A stretch of DNA of 64,000 nucleotides, taken from positions 124,001-188,000 of the forward strand of contig JAWKSY010000009.1 of the NCBI GenBank assembly GCA_041402125.1, given 5' to 3'. Under the pieces are notes generated by a model. It was not told the DNA's origin. It saw only the letters and a list, made by a program, of their open reading frames with translations, and did not search any database. Origin of the DNA: JAWKSY01 sp041402125 (GTDB taxonomy: Bacteria; Planctomycetota; GCA-002687715; DRQF01). Both the position numbers and the translations under genes were made by a program. The first letter of the stretch is position 1, and each line of letters begins with the position of its first letter. Shown piece by piece: positions 41,170-49,698 of the stretch.

Positions 41170-41872
41170 GGCGATCTTCGCGAAGGCCGGCGACGACGGC
41201 GAGCGCGCCCAGGCCGCCTACGGCGTCGGCCTGGTCAAGCTGAACCGCGGCGACGAGCCGGGCGCCCTCGCGGCCTTCCAGCGCGCGCACGGCTTCAATC
41301 CGCGCTCCTCGAAGATCAACTACCGCCTGGGCATCGCCTACCGCATGGCGAAGAAGCCCGACGAGGCGCTCCGTCACCTCGAGATGGTGCTCGACCGTAA
41401 CGGGCTGCACGAGGCGGCGGCCTACAACGTCGCGATGGCCTGGACCCAGAAGAAGGACGCCGCGAAGGTCAAGGAGTGGAAGCGCCGCCACCGGGAGATC
41501 CGCGACGCGCGGGTGAAGCTCGCCGGCTTCCGCGCCCGCCTCACCGAGCGTCCGGGCGACGCGCTGCTGCTGCGCAACATCGCCGAGATCCTCCTCGAGT
41601 TCGGCAACCACGACGAGGCGGTCGGCGTCTGGCGCGCGGTGCGGGCCCAGGCCTCGACCGACGCCGAGGTCGTCTACAAGTACGCGCTCTGCCTCTTCCA
41701 CGTCGGCGACTACTTCGCGTCGCGGACCCAGCTCGAGCAGGCGATGCGTCTCGATCCCGAGCTGAAGGAGGCCCAGGCCCTCCACGATCGGATCATGGCC
41801 GAGTTCCACGGCGGCGAGCGCAAGGTGGAGGCGCCGGGCGCGACCCGCGTCGACGAGGACGGCGATTCGTGA
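40808..41872 (+). CDS. Secreted TPR-repeat protein
   Basis: 354 aa. Signal peptide MNRLPLALATFLLCAASLVAQ. At least six TPR units: RRAERLMDQLNFRFAVTHLE, QWKEAIAAYRAGFAKDPGLV, ALAAFQRAHGFNPRSSKIN, ALRHLEMVLDRNGLHEAA, EAVGVWRAVRAQASTDAEV and SRTQLEQAMRLDPELKEA. The ATG at 40808 has AAGGAGA just upstream, inside the end of the ASPIC/UnbV gene. It ends in a GTGA overlap with the M15 peptidase gene, so the three genes form an operon. ASPIC and TPR proteins are often adjacent, suggesting a joint envelope function. Confidence 0.88.
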   Translation: MNRLPLALATFLLCAASLVAQNGVKDGGIEYNLRRAERLMDQLNFRFAVTHLEKVGANYPKDARVDVLRGECHFAMSQWKEAIAAYRAGFAKDPGLVPRVSNYPFALLKLGELDEAEKGYEAIFAKAGDDGERAQAAYGVGLVKLNRGDEPGALAAFQRAHGFNPRSSKINYRLGIAYRMAKKPDEALRHLEMVLDRNGLHEAAAYNVAMAWTQKKDAAKVKEWKRRHREIRDARVKLAGFRARLTERPGDALLLRNIAEILLEFGNHDEAVGVWRAVRAQASTDAEVVYKYALCLFHVGDYFASRTQLEQAMRLDPELKEAQALHDRIMAEFHGGERKVEAPGATRVDEDGDS

Positions 41873-42525
41873 GTCCCCTCGGCGCGCTCGAGGCGCGGGG
41901 CGGAAATCTCGTCGCGGTCGAGGCCGCGCCCGAACACTCCGTCCGTCTGCTTACGGCCGTCGCGCGCGCCTGGGAGGTGATGAAGGCCGAGGCCGCCCGC
42001 GAGGGCGTCGGCCTCGTCGCCGTGTCCGGCTTCCGCGACCTCGAGCGTCAGCGCGCGATCTGGAACCGGAAGTTCGCGGCCGCGCTCGAGGACGGCCTCG
42101 ACGAGGCGGCCGCGCTCGCGCGCGTCCTCGAGTACAGCGCGCCGCCCGGATGGTCCCGCCACCACTGGGGCACCGATCTCGACCTCGTCGGCGAGGCTCT
42201 TGCCGCGGAGCCGCGCCTCGAGGAGGCCGACTGGGACGACGGCGGCCCCTGCGCCGAGGCCGGCCGCTGGCTCGCCCGCCGCGCCGCGGACTTCGGCTTC
42301 GTTCGACCCTACGATCGCGACCGCGGCGGCTTCCGCCCCGAGCCCTGGCACTGGAGCTTCGGCCCGATCGCGCGGCCCGCGCTCGCGACGGCGCTCGGCT
42401 TCGAGTGGACGGAATGGCTGAGGGCCGAACCCTTCGCGGGTTCGGCCCTCCTCCTTCGCGATCTCGCGCGCGAGCGCGATCGCTTCCTGCTGGGGATCGA
42501 TCCCCGGCTCATTCCCGATCAGTAG
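41869..42525 (+). CDS. Peptidase M15 (D,D-carboxypeptidase VanY-like)
   Basis: 218 aa. Motifs of the M15 zinc peptidases: VSGFRDLERQRAIW (substrate-binding Arg), PPGWSRHHWGTDLDL (SxHxxGxAxD-type site with zinc His and Asp) and EPWHWSF (second zinc His). These enzymes trim the D-Ala-D-Ala end of peptidoglycan peptides. No signal peptide is visible, so the protein may be cytosolic or exported otherwise. The GTG start overlaps the TPR stop by 4 bp. Its 3' end overlaps the convergent ABC permease gene by 7 bp. Confidence 0.88.
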   Translation: MSPLGALEARGGNLVAVEAAPEHSVRLLTAVARAWEVMKAEAAREGVGLVAVSGFRDLERQRAIWNRKFAAALEDGLDEAAALARVLEYSAPPGWSRHHWGTDLDLVGEALAAEPRLEEADWDDGGPCAEAGRWLARRAADFGFVRPYDRDRGGFRPEPWHWSFGPIARPALATALGFEWTEWLRAEPFAGSALLLRDLARERDRFLLGIDPRLIPDQ

Positions 42526-43934
42526 TCGGCGCGGCGGAACCGCCAGTAGCCGAGCCCGAGAGAACCCAGGAGCCACGCCGAGGCGGTCTGGATCGGTTGC
42601 CAGTCGATGTAGGGCATCGCGAGGATCGAGGCCACCGACGTGCCCTTGAGGCTCTCGAAGTTCGGGAACGACCAACGGACGCCCCGCGCGAGGGACGTGA
42701 GCCAGTCGTAGTTCTTGAACATGCCGACCTGTTCGAGGCCGATGAAGATGCCGAGAGCGGTGTCGATGACGATGTAGAAGCCGAGTCCGACGATCAGGGC
42801 GAGCGTCGAGCTCCGCGACAGCACGCCGAGCAGGGCGAGCAGCGCGTAGAGCACGCCGCCCGCGAAGACGAGGAAGCTCGCGCCGAGATAGATTCGGGCC
42901 GGCCAGTAGCCCACCCGCAATCCGAAGCCGACGAAGAGCAACGTCGACACGCCGAAGACGATGGCGGCGAAGAGGACCATGCCCCCGAAGTACTTGCCGA
43001 GGAAGATCTGAAGCCGCCGCGTCGGCCGCGCGACGACGACGTCGATCGCGCCCGCGGCGAGCATGCCGGGAAAGTAGCCCGCCGCCGCTGCGATGAAGAG
43101 GATCATCGCACAGGTGAAGACGACCCGCATGAGCATGCTCAGGAGGGCCTCGGTCGAGCGCGCCAGACGACCGGAGGCGACGTTGCGCTCCTCGAGCCGC
43201 CGCTCGCGCTCCTTGAAGTCCTCCTGACCGCTCGGATCGTCCATCGTGAGGCTGCCCTCGCGAAGGAGCTCGGCCTGGACCCAGGCCTGCTTCCACATCG
43301 TGTAGAGGAACTCCGGCGGCGTGTCCGTCCAGAGGAAGCCCAGGCCGCGGTCGGCCTCGATCTTCAGGCGCTTGTTCTCGCGCACGTAGTCCGATTCGCG
43401 CAGGGCGATCATGGCGCGCTCGGCGACCGCCGCCGATGAGAACGAGATCCGGTCACCGCTCAGGGTTCGGAAGGCCCGGATTCCGTCGTCGGTCGACTTC
43501 GAGAAGAACTCCGACGCTTCCTTGGCGAGATCGTTCGACGGGAAGACGAGATCCGGGCCGTCGGCCGTGACGGGTGCGGCACCGCCGAGGACCTCGAACT
43601 CGCGCAGGGTCTCCGCCGCGGCCGCGGCCGACTCGGAGTCCTCGAAGGCGGCCACGAAGCTCGCGTAGCGCCGACGGAGCGAGGGGTTCGGATCGAACAT
43701 TCCACCGTCGAGAGACTCCGCCACCTCGAGTCCGGACAGCCCTTCGCAGAGCCTCTGGAACTGTTCCTCGGTGACACGGCCGTCGGCGTTCCGGACGTAG
43801 ACGACATCCATCGGTCGGGAGACGATGACGGCGGCGAGGGCGAGGATCAGCAGCAGCACGATCAGGATGATCAGGACGACCTGCTGCTTCGACTGCTTCC
43901 AGGTGTCGCCGACGATGGCGAGGAAGACGTTCAT
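42519..43934 (-). CDS. ABC-2 type transporter permease
   Basis: 471 aa. One helix at 20-40 (VVLIILIVLLLILALAAVIV), a large extracytoplasmic domain of about 230 aa (ESLDGGMFDPNPSLRRRYAS), then five helices from about residue 285 (VVFTCAMILFIAAAAGYFPG onward). This one-plus-five layout is that of ABC-2 exporters with a big periplasmic loop, such as GldG/NosY-like permeases. The motif VVARPTRRLQIFLGKYFGG follows the second helix. The ATG overlaps the ATPase stop (ATGA), so they are translationally coupled. Substrate unknown. Confidence 0.87.
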   Translation of the reverse strand: MNVFLAIVGDTWKQSKQQVVLIILIVLLLILALAAVIVSRPMDVVYVRNADGRVTEEQFQRLCEGLSGLEVAESLDGGMFDPNPSLRRRYASFVAAFEDSESAAAAAETLREFEVLGGAAPVTADGPDLVFPSNDLAKEASEFFSKSTDDGIRAFRTLSGDRISFSSAAVAERAMIALRESDYVRENKRLKIEADRGLGFLWTDTPPEFLYTMWKQAWVQAELLREGSLTMDDPSGQEDFKERERRLEERNVASGRLARSTEALLSMLMRVVFTCAMILFIAAAAGYFPGMLAAGAIDVVVARPTRRLQIFLGKYFGGMVLFAAIVFGVSTLLFVGFGLRVGYWPARIYLGASFLVFAGGVLYALLALLGVLSRSSTLALIVGLGFYIVIDTALGIFIGLEQVGMFKNYDWLTSLARGVRWSFPNFESLKGTSVASILAMPYIDWQPIQTASAWLLGSLGLGYWRFRRADY

Positions 43935-44893
43935 GCGTCGGCTCCGTCGGTCTGGCTGGAGATGAGGTCGATGAAGGCGTCCTCGAGGTTCACCTCGTCG
44001 GGGCGGACGGAGGAGATGGAGACTCCCGAGGAGCGCAGCAGATCGATGAGGCCGTCGATCTCGGTCTCGGCGGCGACGCCGATCGAGAAGCGCGTTTCGG
44101 GGCCGCGCGGTCCCGCGGAGGTCGCGAGGGCGGCGCCGCGGTCGCGAAGGCGCTCGGCCAGGTCGGACGGGATCGCGCCGCAGCGGAAAGCGACCTGCAG
44201 ACCCGTGCGCTTGCCGCTGACCGCGGTCTTGATCTCGTCCACGGTGCCGATCTTGACGAGCACGCCCTTGTTCAGGATGGCGATCTTGTCGCAGATCACC
44301 TCGACCTCCGAGAGGAGATGCGAGTTGAAGAAGACGGTGGCGCCTCGGTTCGCGATCTCGGCGATGACGTCGCGGATCTCACGCCGTCCCTTGGGATCGA
44401 CGCCGTCGGTGGGCTCGTCGAGGAAGATGAGGCGCGGGTCGCCGAGCATCGCCTGCGCGAGGCCGACGCGCTGGTTCATGCCCTTCGAGTACTTCGAGAT
44501 CTTGGTGTCGGCCCATTCCTGCATGCCGACGATCCGGAGCTTGGCCTCCGTCTCCTGCTTGAGATGGGCGCCGGAGAGGCCGGCGAGCCGTCCGAAGTAG
44601 TGACAGACGCCGGCGCCGGTGAGGTAGCGCGGGAACCGGTGACCTTCGGGAAGGTAGCCGACGCCCTGGCGCGACTCGGGGTCGCGAAAGTCGCGTCCGA
44701 GCAGGCTCGCGCTACCGCTGGTCGCGTGGACGATCGACAGCAGCGACTTCACCAGGGTCGACTTGCCGGCGCCGTTCGGTCCCAGGAGGCCGAAGCGCGT
44801 TCCGGCGGGGATCTCGAGATCCAGGGGCTTCAGGGCCTGGATCCCGCCCTTGTAGGTCTTCGCGAGACCGCGGGTCTCGACGGCATTTTCCAC
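43931..44893 (-). CDS. ABC transporter ATP-binding protein (ABC-2 exporter type)
   Basis: 320 aa. Walker A LLGPNGAGKST, Q-loop region YLPEGHRFPRYLT, signature YSKGMNQRVGLAQAML, Walker B LIFLDEPTDGVDP, H-loop NSHLLSEV. The C-terminal 80 residues are the extra domain common to exporters of this class. The GTG at 44893 is preferred: AGGAG lies 6 nt upstream, whereas the longer ATG form adds 16 residues over the promoter (TACAAT at 44926-44931). It partners with the permease at 42519. Confidence 0.93.
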   Translation of the reverse strand: MENAVETRGLAKTYKGGIQALKPLDLEIPAGTRFGLLGPNGAGKSTLVKSLLSIVHATSGSASLLGRDFRDPESRQGVGYLPEGHRFPRYLTGAGVCHYFGRLAGLSGAHLKQETEAKLRIVGMQEWADTKISKYSKGMNQRVGLAQAMLGDPRLIFLDEPTDGVDPKGRREIRDVIAEIANRGATVFFNSHLLSEVEVICDKIAILNKGVLVKIGTVDEIKTAVSGKRTGLQVAFRCGAIPSDLAERLRDRGAALATSAGPRGPETRFSIGVAAETEIDGLIDLLRSSGVSISSVRPDEVNLEDAFIDLISSQTDGADA

Positions 44894-44925
44894 GTCTCTC
44901 TCCTTCTCCGTCCCGGGGCCCCGGG

Positions 44926-44931
44926 ATTGTA
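44926..44931 (-). promoter_or_regulatory. -10 promoter element for the ABC-2 exporter operon
   Basis: On the minus strand this reads TACAAT, 32 nt upstream of the GTG start. Confidence 0.5.
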
Positions 44932-44952
44932 GAGGGCTCATCCGCGCGGGTG

Positions 44953-44958
44953 TAGACT
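44953..44958 (+). promoter_or_regulatory. -10 promoter element implying a leaderless mRNA
   Basis: TAGACT ends 6 nt before the ATG at 44965, so transcription should start at or next to the A of the start codon. Confidence 0.5.
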
Positions 44959-44964
44959 CGCGCC

Positions 44965-45273
44965 ATGAGCGAATTCGATCCCGACGAGCCCGTTCGCTGC
45001 GAGGGCTGCGGCGAGGAGCTGCCGGCCTTCCTCGACGCCTGCCCCTACTGCGACGGGGAGGACGAGGAAGGTGACGTCGGAGTCGAGACCCTCGCCTGTC
45101 CCGAGTGCGGCGTCCAGCTCTACGAGGAGGCGCAGCAGTGCTTCGCCTGCGGCGCCTGGGTGACCCTGCGGGTCGGCGAGCCGGCGCGACGACGTCGCCT
45201 CATGCTCCTCGTCGCCGCCGCCCTGGTCGTGATCCTCACCGTCCTCGCCGTCCTCTTCGTGAACCGCGCCTAG
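44965..45273 (+). CDS. Double zinc-ribbon membrane protein
   Basis: 102 aa. Two zinc ribbons: CEGCGEEL with CPYC, then CPECGVQL with CFACGAW. A C-terminal transmembrane helix (LMLLVAAALVVILTVLAVLFV) anchors it with the ribbons in the cytoplasm if the basic loop RRRR stays inside. No known family beyond the ribbons. The -10 is so close to the ATG that the message is probably leaderless. Divergent from the ABC exporter operon. Confidence 0.82.
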   Translation: MSEFDPDEPVRCEGCGEELPAFLDACPYCDGEDEEGDVGVETLACPECGVQLYEEAQQCFACGAWVTLRVGEPARRRRLMLLVAAALVVILTVLAVLFVNRA

Positions 45274-45335
45274 GGCCGGTCGCGCGAGGCTTGCCCTTCG
45301 CCGGGGCCGGTGGGATATTCCCGCGGAGGATTCCC

Positions 45336-45644
45336 GTGACCTACGACGCCAGCCGCCGCCCGACCGGGCTCGAAGCGACCGAGACCGGCATCCGCATCAC
45401 CTGGGCCGACGGCGCCGTCACCGAGATCGGCGGCGAGGACCTCCGACGGGCCTGCCCCTGCGCCAACTGCGTCGACGAGTGGACCGGCGAGCGTCGCTTC
45501 CGCGACGAGAACGCCGTCGGGGTCGGCGTGCGGGCGATGAATCAGGTCGGGAACTACGCCTTCGCCATCGTCTTCACCGACGGCCACGAGACCGGGATCT
45601 TCAGCTACCCCCGCCTCCGCGAGCTCGGCGACCCGCAGGCCTGA
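45336..45644 (+). CDS. DUF971 domain protein
   Basis: 102 aa. The DUF971 (gamma-butyrobetaine hydroxylase N-terminal-like) pattern is clear: GIRITWADGAVTEIGGEDLRRACPCANC, then VGNYAFAIVFTDGHETGIFSYPRLREL. A Cys pair (CPCANC) is conserved for metal binding. Small single-domain members are often found with Mrp/ApbC iron-sulfur proteins, though none is here. The GTG at 45336 has CGGAGGA at 45324-45330. Confidence 0.9.
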   Translation: MTYDASRRPTGLEATETGIRITWADGAVTEIGGEDLRRACPCANCVDEWTGERRFRDENAVGVGVRAMNQVGNYAFAIVFTDGHETGIFSYPRLRELGDPQA

Positions 45645-45650
45645 AGGCGC

Positions 45651-46049
45651 TCAGGACACCTGCGCGATCATCCGCGCGAGGCCGTAGGTCACGAAGGCGA
45701 CGAGACCCACCCAGAGGAAGGCGTTGAAGCCGCGGGTGTGCGCGTCGCGCCACCGCAGGTAGGCCCTCCCGACGGGCGGGATCACGCCGAGCGCGAGCAG
45801 GACCGCCGCGGGCCAGAACAGGAAGGCGAAGGGGTGGTAGTGCCAGGCGCTCTCGAAGCGCAGGTGCGTGATCGAGGTGACCCCGCGCGTCATCCCGCAG
45901 CCGAAGCAATCCACGCCGGTGTACTGCTTGAAGACGCAGAGCGAGACGCCGTAGCCGTCGGGGTTGAGCACGACCGAGGCCGCGATCACGGCGGCGCAGA
46001 TCCAGAACAGGCTGCGCGCGAAGACGAAGGAGAGGTCCGGGACCTTCAA
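45651..46049 (-). CDS. DUF2752 family membrane protein
   Basis: 132 aa, three hydrophobic segments. The family signature CVFKQYTGVDCFGCGMTRGVTSI (Cys-containing TG..C.GCG.TR) is present, followed by LRFESAWHYHPFAFL. Function unknown across the family. TTG start with GGAGAC 5 nt upstream. It converges with the DUF971 gene (6-bp gap) and lies downstream of queF on the same strand. Confidence 0.88.
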   Translation of the reverse strand: MKVPDLSFVFARSLFWICAAVIAASVVLNPDGYGVSLCVFKQYTGVDCFGCGMTRGVTSITHLRFESAWHYHPFAFLFWPAAVLLALGVIPPVGRAYLRWRDAHTRGFNAFLWVGLVAFVTYGLARMIAQVS

Positions 46050-46122
46050 GGGGCGTCTCCGGGCGGGAGGGCGCGCGGAAGCCCCGGCGACGCGCGCCGC
46101 CGGGGTCTCCTCGGGCGGGCGA

Positions 46123-46476
46123 TCAGTCGTCGTCGGACTCGTCGTAGTGCTCGACGTTGATGATCGAGTGGATGCCGCCGCGCGTCGACCAGCGCGACTC
46201 GAGCTCCATCCACTTCGGATCGCAGGCCGCGACGAGGTCGTCGAGGATCTTGTTCGTGGCGGCCTCGTAGAAGATGCCCTCGTTCCGGAAGCCCTGGAGG
46301 TAGAGCTTCATCGACTTGAGCTCGATGCAGCGGTCCTTCGGGGCGTAGGTGAGCGTGAGCTGCGCGAAGTCCGGGTGGCCCGTCTTGGGGCAGACCGAGG
46401 TGAATTCCTCGACCTCGTGGCAGATCGTGTAGTCGCGGTTCGGCTCGGGGTTCTCGAAGGTCTCGATGTCGGCCAT
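46123..46476 (-). CDS. queF: NADPH-dependent 7-cyano-7-deazaguanine reductase
   Basis: 117 aa, the short type I QueF. It reduces preQ0 to preQ1 in queuosine synthesis. EFTSVCPKTGHPDFAQL holds the catalytic Cys (thioimide formation) and Asp. CIELKSMKLYLQGFRNEG is the QueF signature that binds NADPH. The ATG at 46476 gives the standard N-terminus; upstream extension is Arg-rich noise. No other queuosine genes are nearby. It lies divergent to ilvE and upstream of the DUF2752 gene (73-bp gap). Confidence 0.95.
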   Translation of the reverse strand: MADIETFENPEPNRDYTICHEVEEFTSVCPKTGHPDFAQLTLTYAPKDRCIELKSMKLYLQGFRNEGIFYEAATNKILDDLVAACDPKWMELESRWSTRGGIHSIINVEHYDESDDD

Positions 46477-46615
46477 CTCGGCTCTCTCTCCGGTCGGGAG
46501 CCGCGCATCCGGCCCCGGGGTCGGCGCCGGTCCTCCCGGCGCTCCTGCGAGGGGTTCTAACCGCTCGGCCCTCGCCTTTACACGCGCTCGCGCGCGGGGG
46601 AGGAGGGCGCGAGCC

Positions 46616-46624
46616 TGATATACT
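46616..46624 (+). promoter_or_regulatory. Extended -10 promoter element for ilvE
   Basis: TGATATACT, 48 bp upstream of the ATG at 46673. Confidence 0.55.
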
Positions 46625-46672
46625 TCGCGCCTCCCGGGGGAAGGTTCCCGGGATCGCGATCCGGAGGACCCC

Positions 46673-47587
46673 ATGAAGCCCGTCGAATCGATCTGGATGA
46701 ACGGGGCGATGGTCCCCTGGGACGAGGCGCGGATCCACGTCCTTAGTCACGTGATCCACTACGGTTACGGCGTCTTCGAGGGGATCCGCTGCTACGAGAC
46801 CCCGACCGGCCCCGCGATCTTCCGGCTCGACGAGCACCTCCGCCGCCTCGAGGAGTCCGCGCACATCCTGCGCCTGCCCAACCCGCACGCGCGCGAGGTC
46901 TGGCGCGACGCCTGCATCGCCGTCGTGCGCGACAACGGCCTGCGCTCGGCCTACATCCGCCCGACGCTCGCCGTCGGCTACGGGCCGCTCGGCCTCGCGA
47001 ACATCCACAACGAGCCGGTCGCGGCCGTCGCCGCCTTCGAGTGGGGCGCCTACCTCGGCGAGGAGGGGATCGAGAAGGGCATCCGCGCCAAGGTCTCTTC
47101 CTTCGCGCGCAGCCACGTCAACTCGCACATGCTGAAGGGCAAGATCAACGGCATGTACGTCAACAACGTCCTCGCGAAGCGCGAGGCGCTCGACCTCGGC
47201 TACGAGGAGGCGATCATGCTCGACACGACGGGACACGTCGTGGAGGCCAGCGGCGAGAACCTCTTCGTGGTCCGCGACGGCGAGATCGCGACCCCGCCGA
47301 TCGCGTCCGTCCTCGGCGGCATCACGCGTTCGAGCGTGATGCGGATCATGCGCGACCTCGGCCACGACGTCGTCGAGCGCCCGATCACCCGGGACGAGCT
47401 CTACATCGCCGAGGAGCTCTTCATGTGCGGCACCGCGGCGGAGGTCACCCCCGTGCGGGAGGTCGACGACCGGCAGGTCGGCCCGGGTCGCCCCGGTCCG
47501 GTGACGAAGGCCGTGCAGGAGCGCTACTTCGCCGCCGTGCGCGGCCGTCGCGAGGAGTACCGCGACTGGCTGACGCCGATCGCCTGA
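46673..47587 (+). CDS. ilvE: Branched-chain amino acid aminotransferase
   Basis: 304 aa, fold type IV PLP enzyme. It transfers the amino group between glutamate and Leu/Ile/Val keto acids. HYGYGVFEGIRCY, AYIRPTLAVGYGPLG, MLKGKINGMYVNNVLAKREA (with the PLP Lys near residue 157) and EASGENLFVVRDG are the family motifs, and the C-terminal ELFMCGTAAEVTPV binds cofactor phosphate. Start ATG with CGGAGG upstream; no neighbouring biosynthetic genes. It is convergent with the gene at 47595, 7 bp away. Confidence 0.96.
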   Translation: MKPVESIWMNGAMVPWDEARIHVLSHVIHYGYGVFEGIRCYETPTGPAIFRLDEHLRRLEESAHILRLPNPHAREVWRDACIAVVRDNGLRSAYIRPTLAVGYGPLGLANIHNEPVAAVAAFEWGAYLGEEGIEKGIRAKVSSFARSHVNSHMLKGKINGMYVNNVLAKREALDLGYEEAIMLDTTGHVVEASGENLFVVRDGEIATPPIASVLGGITRSSVMRIMRDLGHDVVERPITRDELYIAEELFMCGTAAEVTPVREVDDRQVGPGRPGPVTKAVQERYFAAVRGRREEYRDWLTPIA

Positions 47588-47594
47588 TCGCGTC

Positions 47595-49517
47595 CTACTG
47601 CTTGGCGGGCTCCAGCGCGAGGTCGAGGACGATCAGGGCCATCGCGGTCCCGTAGCTCTTCCCCAGCTCGTGGCTGTCGATCCAGCCGCCGTCGGCCTCC
47701 CCGATCGCGGTGACCAGCTCCACGCAGCGCTTCCGCCAGGCCGTCTTCTTCTCGGCCTTCACCGGCGCGGCCTCCACCGCCATGGCCAGTCCGTGGACCC
47801 CGTACCAGAAGAAGAAGCCGCCGTTGTTGTAGCGGTCGGCGTGATCGTCGTACTTGCGGACGTTCTCGAGGATGTCGTGCTTCGCGAAGCCGTGCTCCAC
47901 GGCCCGCTCGAGCGCCGCGGCGTCGCCCTTGCCCTCCTCCGACGTGAGGTAGAGCGCGAGCTCGCAGAGCGGCGTGCGGCCGACGGAGAACTCCGGCGTC
48001 GCGCCGCGCGTGGACACGCCGTAGCCGAAGTGTCCCTCCTCCGAGCGCGAGCTGCGCAATGCCGCGGCGGCCTCGTCGAGCAGGACCTTCTTCACCTTGG
48101 CGCCGTGCGTCCGGGCCGAGCACATCGCCTCGATGACGCTCGCCGTCGCGAAGGGGTTCGGGTACTCGTGCGCCCAGGCGCCGCGACGACGGGGCATCTT
48201 CTCGAGCTCGGCCAGGATCTCGGCCGTCTTCTTGCGCGCGCGCTCGGCCAGTTCGGGCCGCGCGGCCGCGAGGGCGTCGAGGAATCGGAGGCGGTAGACG
48301 TGCGCCCAGACGAGCTCGTCGGAGTCCTCCGCGTTGACGTTCTTCTCGTCGAGGAGGAAGCGGGTCGCCCGGCTCACCGCCGCGTCCGCGCGCGCCGGGT
48401 CGGCCTCCCGCCAGGCCAGGACGGCGGTCGCGGCGAGGGCCGTCACCGCGACGTGGACGTTCGGGAGGCTGTCGATCCCGCCGAAGTCGTAGCGGGAGTC
48501 GTCCCAGCTCCCGTTCTCGCGCTGCAGGAGCAGGAGGAGATCGAGGCCGCGCGCGGCCATCTCGCGGGCGTCCTCGGCGCGGCCCGGCGTGCGCGTTCCC
48601 TCGGCGACGGGGGCGGAGAAGGAGGCGGCCGGCAGGTCGCGATAGACCTCGAAGCCGTGGATGAAGGGGCCCCAGCGTTCGAGCTCGAGCTTGCCCTTCC
48701 AACCCCAGCGGTCGTCCGCGTGCTTCTTCACCAGCTTGCCCCAGATCGCGTCGCCCTCCTCGTTCCGCGCGAGGCGATGGAGGCAGGCGCCCATGAAGTA
48801 GAGGCACTCGGCGCGGTCGGACTCGCTCGTCTCCGGGCCGACGACGACCTTCTGGAAGGCCTCGTGCGCGTCACGGTACTTCCCCGCTCGGAGCAGGGCG
48901 TGCGCCGCGGCCAGGGCGGGGCGGGGCGCGGTCTCGGGGATGGGCGCGGCCGCGCTCCCGAGCGCCTCGGCGTGCTCCTTCAGGACGCGGCCGAGTCGAT
49001 CCATCATCCAGCGCGAGTTGTAGACGCTGAGTCGATCGAAGCTCGCGACGCGCGCGCCCTTCGGATCGAGCAGGAGGAACCCGGGCTCGACGAACTCGAA
49101 GACCGCGAGGCCGTACCGCGCCGCGATCTCGGCCGAGGTCGCGCGATCGACGGTGGCGATCATCCGCTCACCGCGACGGCCGAGGAGGCGCGAGAAGCCG
49201 AGACGGAGGGGCACGAAGCGCTCGTTGATCAGGCCGACCATCGCCGGGTCCATGAAGGCGCCGCCCATCATGTACCAGTAGAGTTCCTGCTTCCGGTCCA
49301 TCTTCGTCCCGCGCGCGGTGGGGACGAACCAGAAGACGGGCTTCTTCTCCTCCGCGGCGCGCGCGAGGGCCGCGTCGAGGTCCTCCATCCAGGCGATCTC
49401 GCTTCCGCAACGGGAGGCGTAGGCGCTGCGCGGCGGCGGACCGCTCTGGGCGCGCAGGGCGGGAGCGGCGAGGAGACCGACGACGAGGGAGAGGAGGGCG
49501 AGACGACGCAGGACCAT
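47595..49517 (-). CDS. Secreted thioredoxin-fold plus alpha/alpha-toroid protein
   Basis: 640 aa. Signal peptide (RLALLSLVVGLLAAPALRA). Residues 35-190 are a thioredoxin-like domain (DLDAALARAAEEKKPVFWFV; VEPGFLLLDPKG) with no Cys at the active site. Residues 200-270 are TPR-like (ALLRAGKYRDAHEAFQKV). From about 320 to the end is an alpha/alpha-toroid of the prenyltransferase/squalene-cyclase type (GLDLLLLLQRENGSWDDSRYD; ALRSSRSEEGHFGYGVSTRG; GEADGGWIDSHELGKSYGTA). Such proteins in Planctomycetota are common but uncharacterised. A TATACT -10 lies 31 bp upstream. Confidence 0.85.
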   Translation of the reverse strand: MVLRRLALLSLVVGLLAAPALRAQSGPPPRSAYASRCGSEIAWMEDLDAALARAAEEKKPVFWFVPTARGTKMDRKQELYWYMMGGAFMDPAMVGLINERFVPLRLGFSRLLGRRGERMIATVDRATSAEIAARYGLAVFEFVEPGFLLLDPKGARVASFDRLSVYNSRWMMDRLGRVLKEHAEALGSAAAPIPETAPRPALAAAHALLRAGKYRDAHEAFQKVVVGPETSESDRAECLYFMGACLHRLARNEEGDAIWGKLVKKHADDRWGWKGKLELERWGPFIHGFEVYRDLPAASFSAPVAEGTRTPGRAEDAREMAARGLDLLLLLQRENGSWDDSRYDFGGIDSLPNVHVAVTALAATAVLAWREADPARADAAVSRATRFLLDEKNVNAEDSDELVWAHVYRLRFLDALAAARPELAERARKKTAEILAELEKMPRRRGAWAHEYPNPFATASVIEAMCSARTHGAKVKKVLLDEAAAALRSSRSEEGHFGYGVSTRGATPEFSVGRTPLCELALYLTSEEGKGDAAALERAVEHGFAKHDILENVRKYDDHADRYNNGGFFFWYGVHGLAMAVEAAPVKAEKKTAWRKRCVELVTAIGEADGGWIDSHELGKSYGTAMALIVLDLALEPAKQ

Positions 49518-49548
49518 GGATCGCTCCGGGCAGGGAACTCGTGCCCGG

Positions 49549-49554
49549 AGTATA
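49549..49554 (-). promoter_or_regulatory. -10 promoter element for the toroid protein gene
   Basis: On the minus strand this reads TATACT, 31 nt upstream of the ATG at 49517. Confidence 0.45.
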
Positions 49555-49698
49555 GCGATGCGTCGGGTGCTCGGGGGGACCCGGAGCCCTCCGGAGGGAC
49601 ACGCTGGTTCTGAATGCGAGCGGGGCCGATCTGGACGGATCGGCCCCGGGCTCGAGGGGATCAGGTGGAACGCGGACCGGTACTCTCAGCGGATCACC

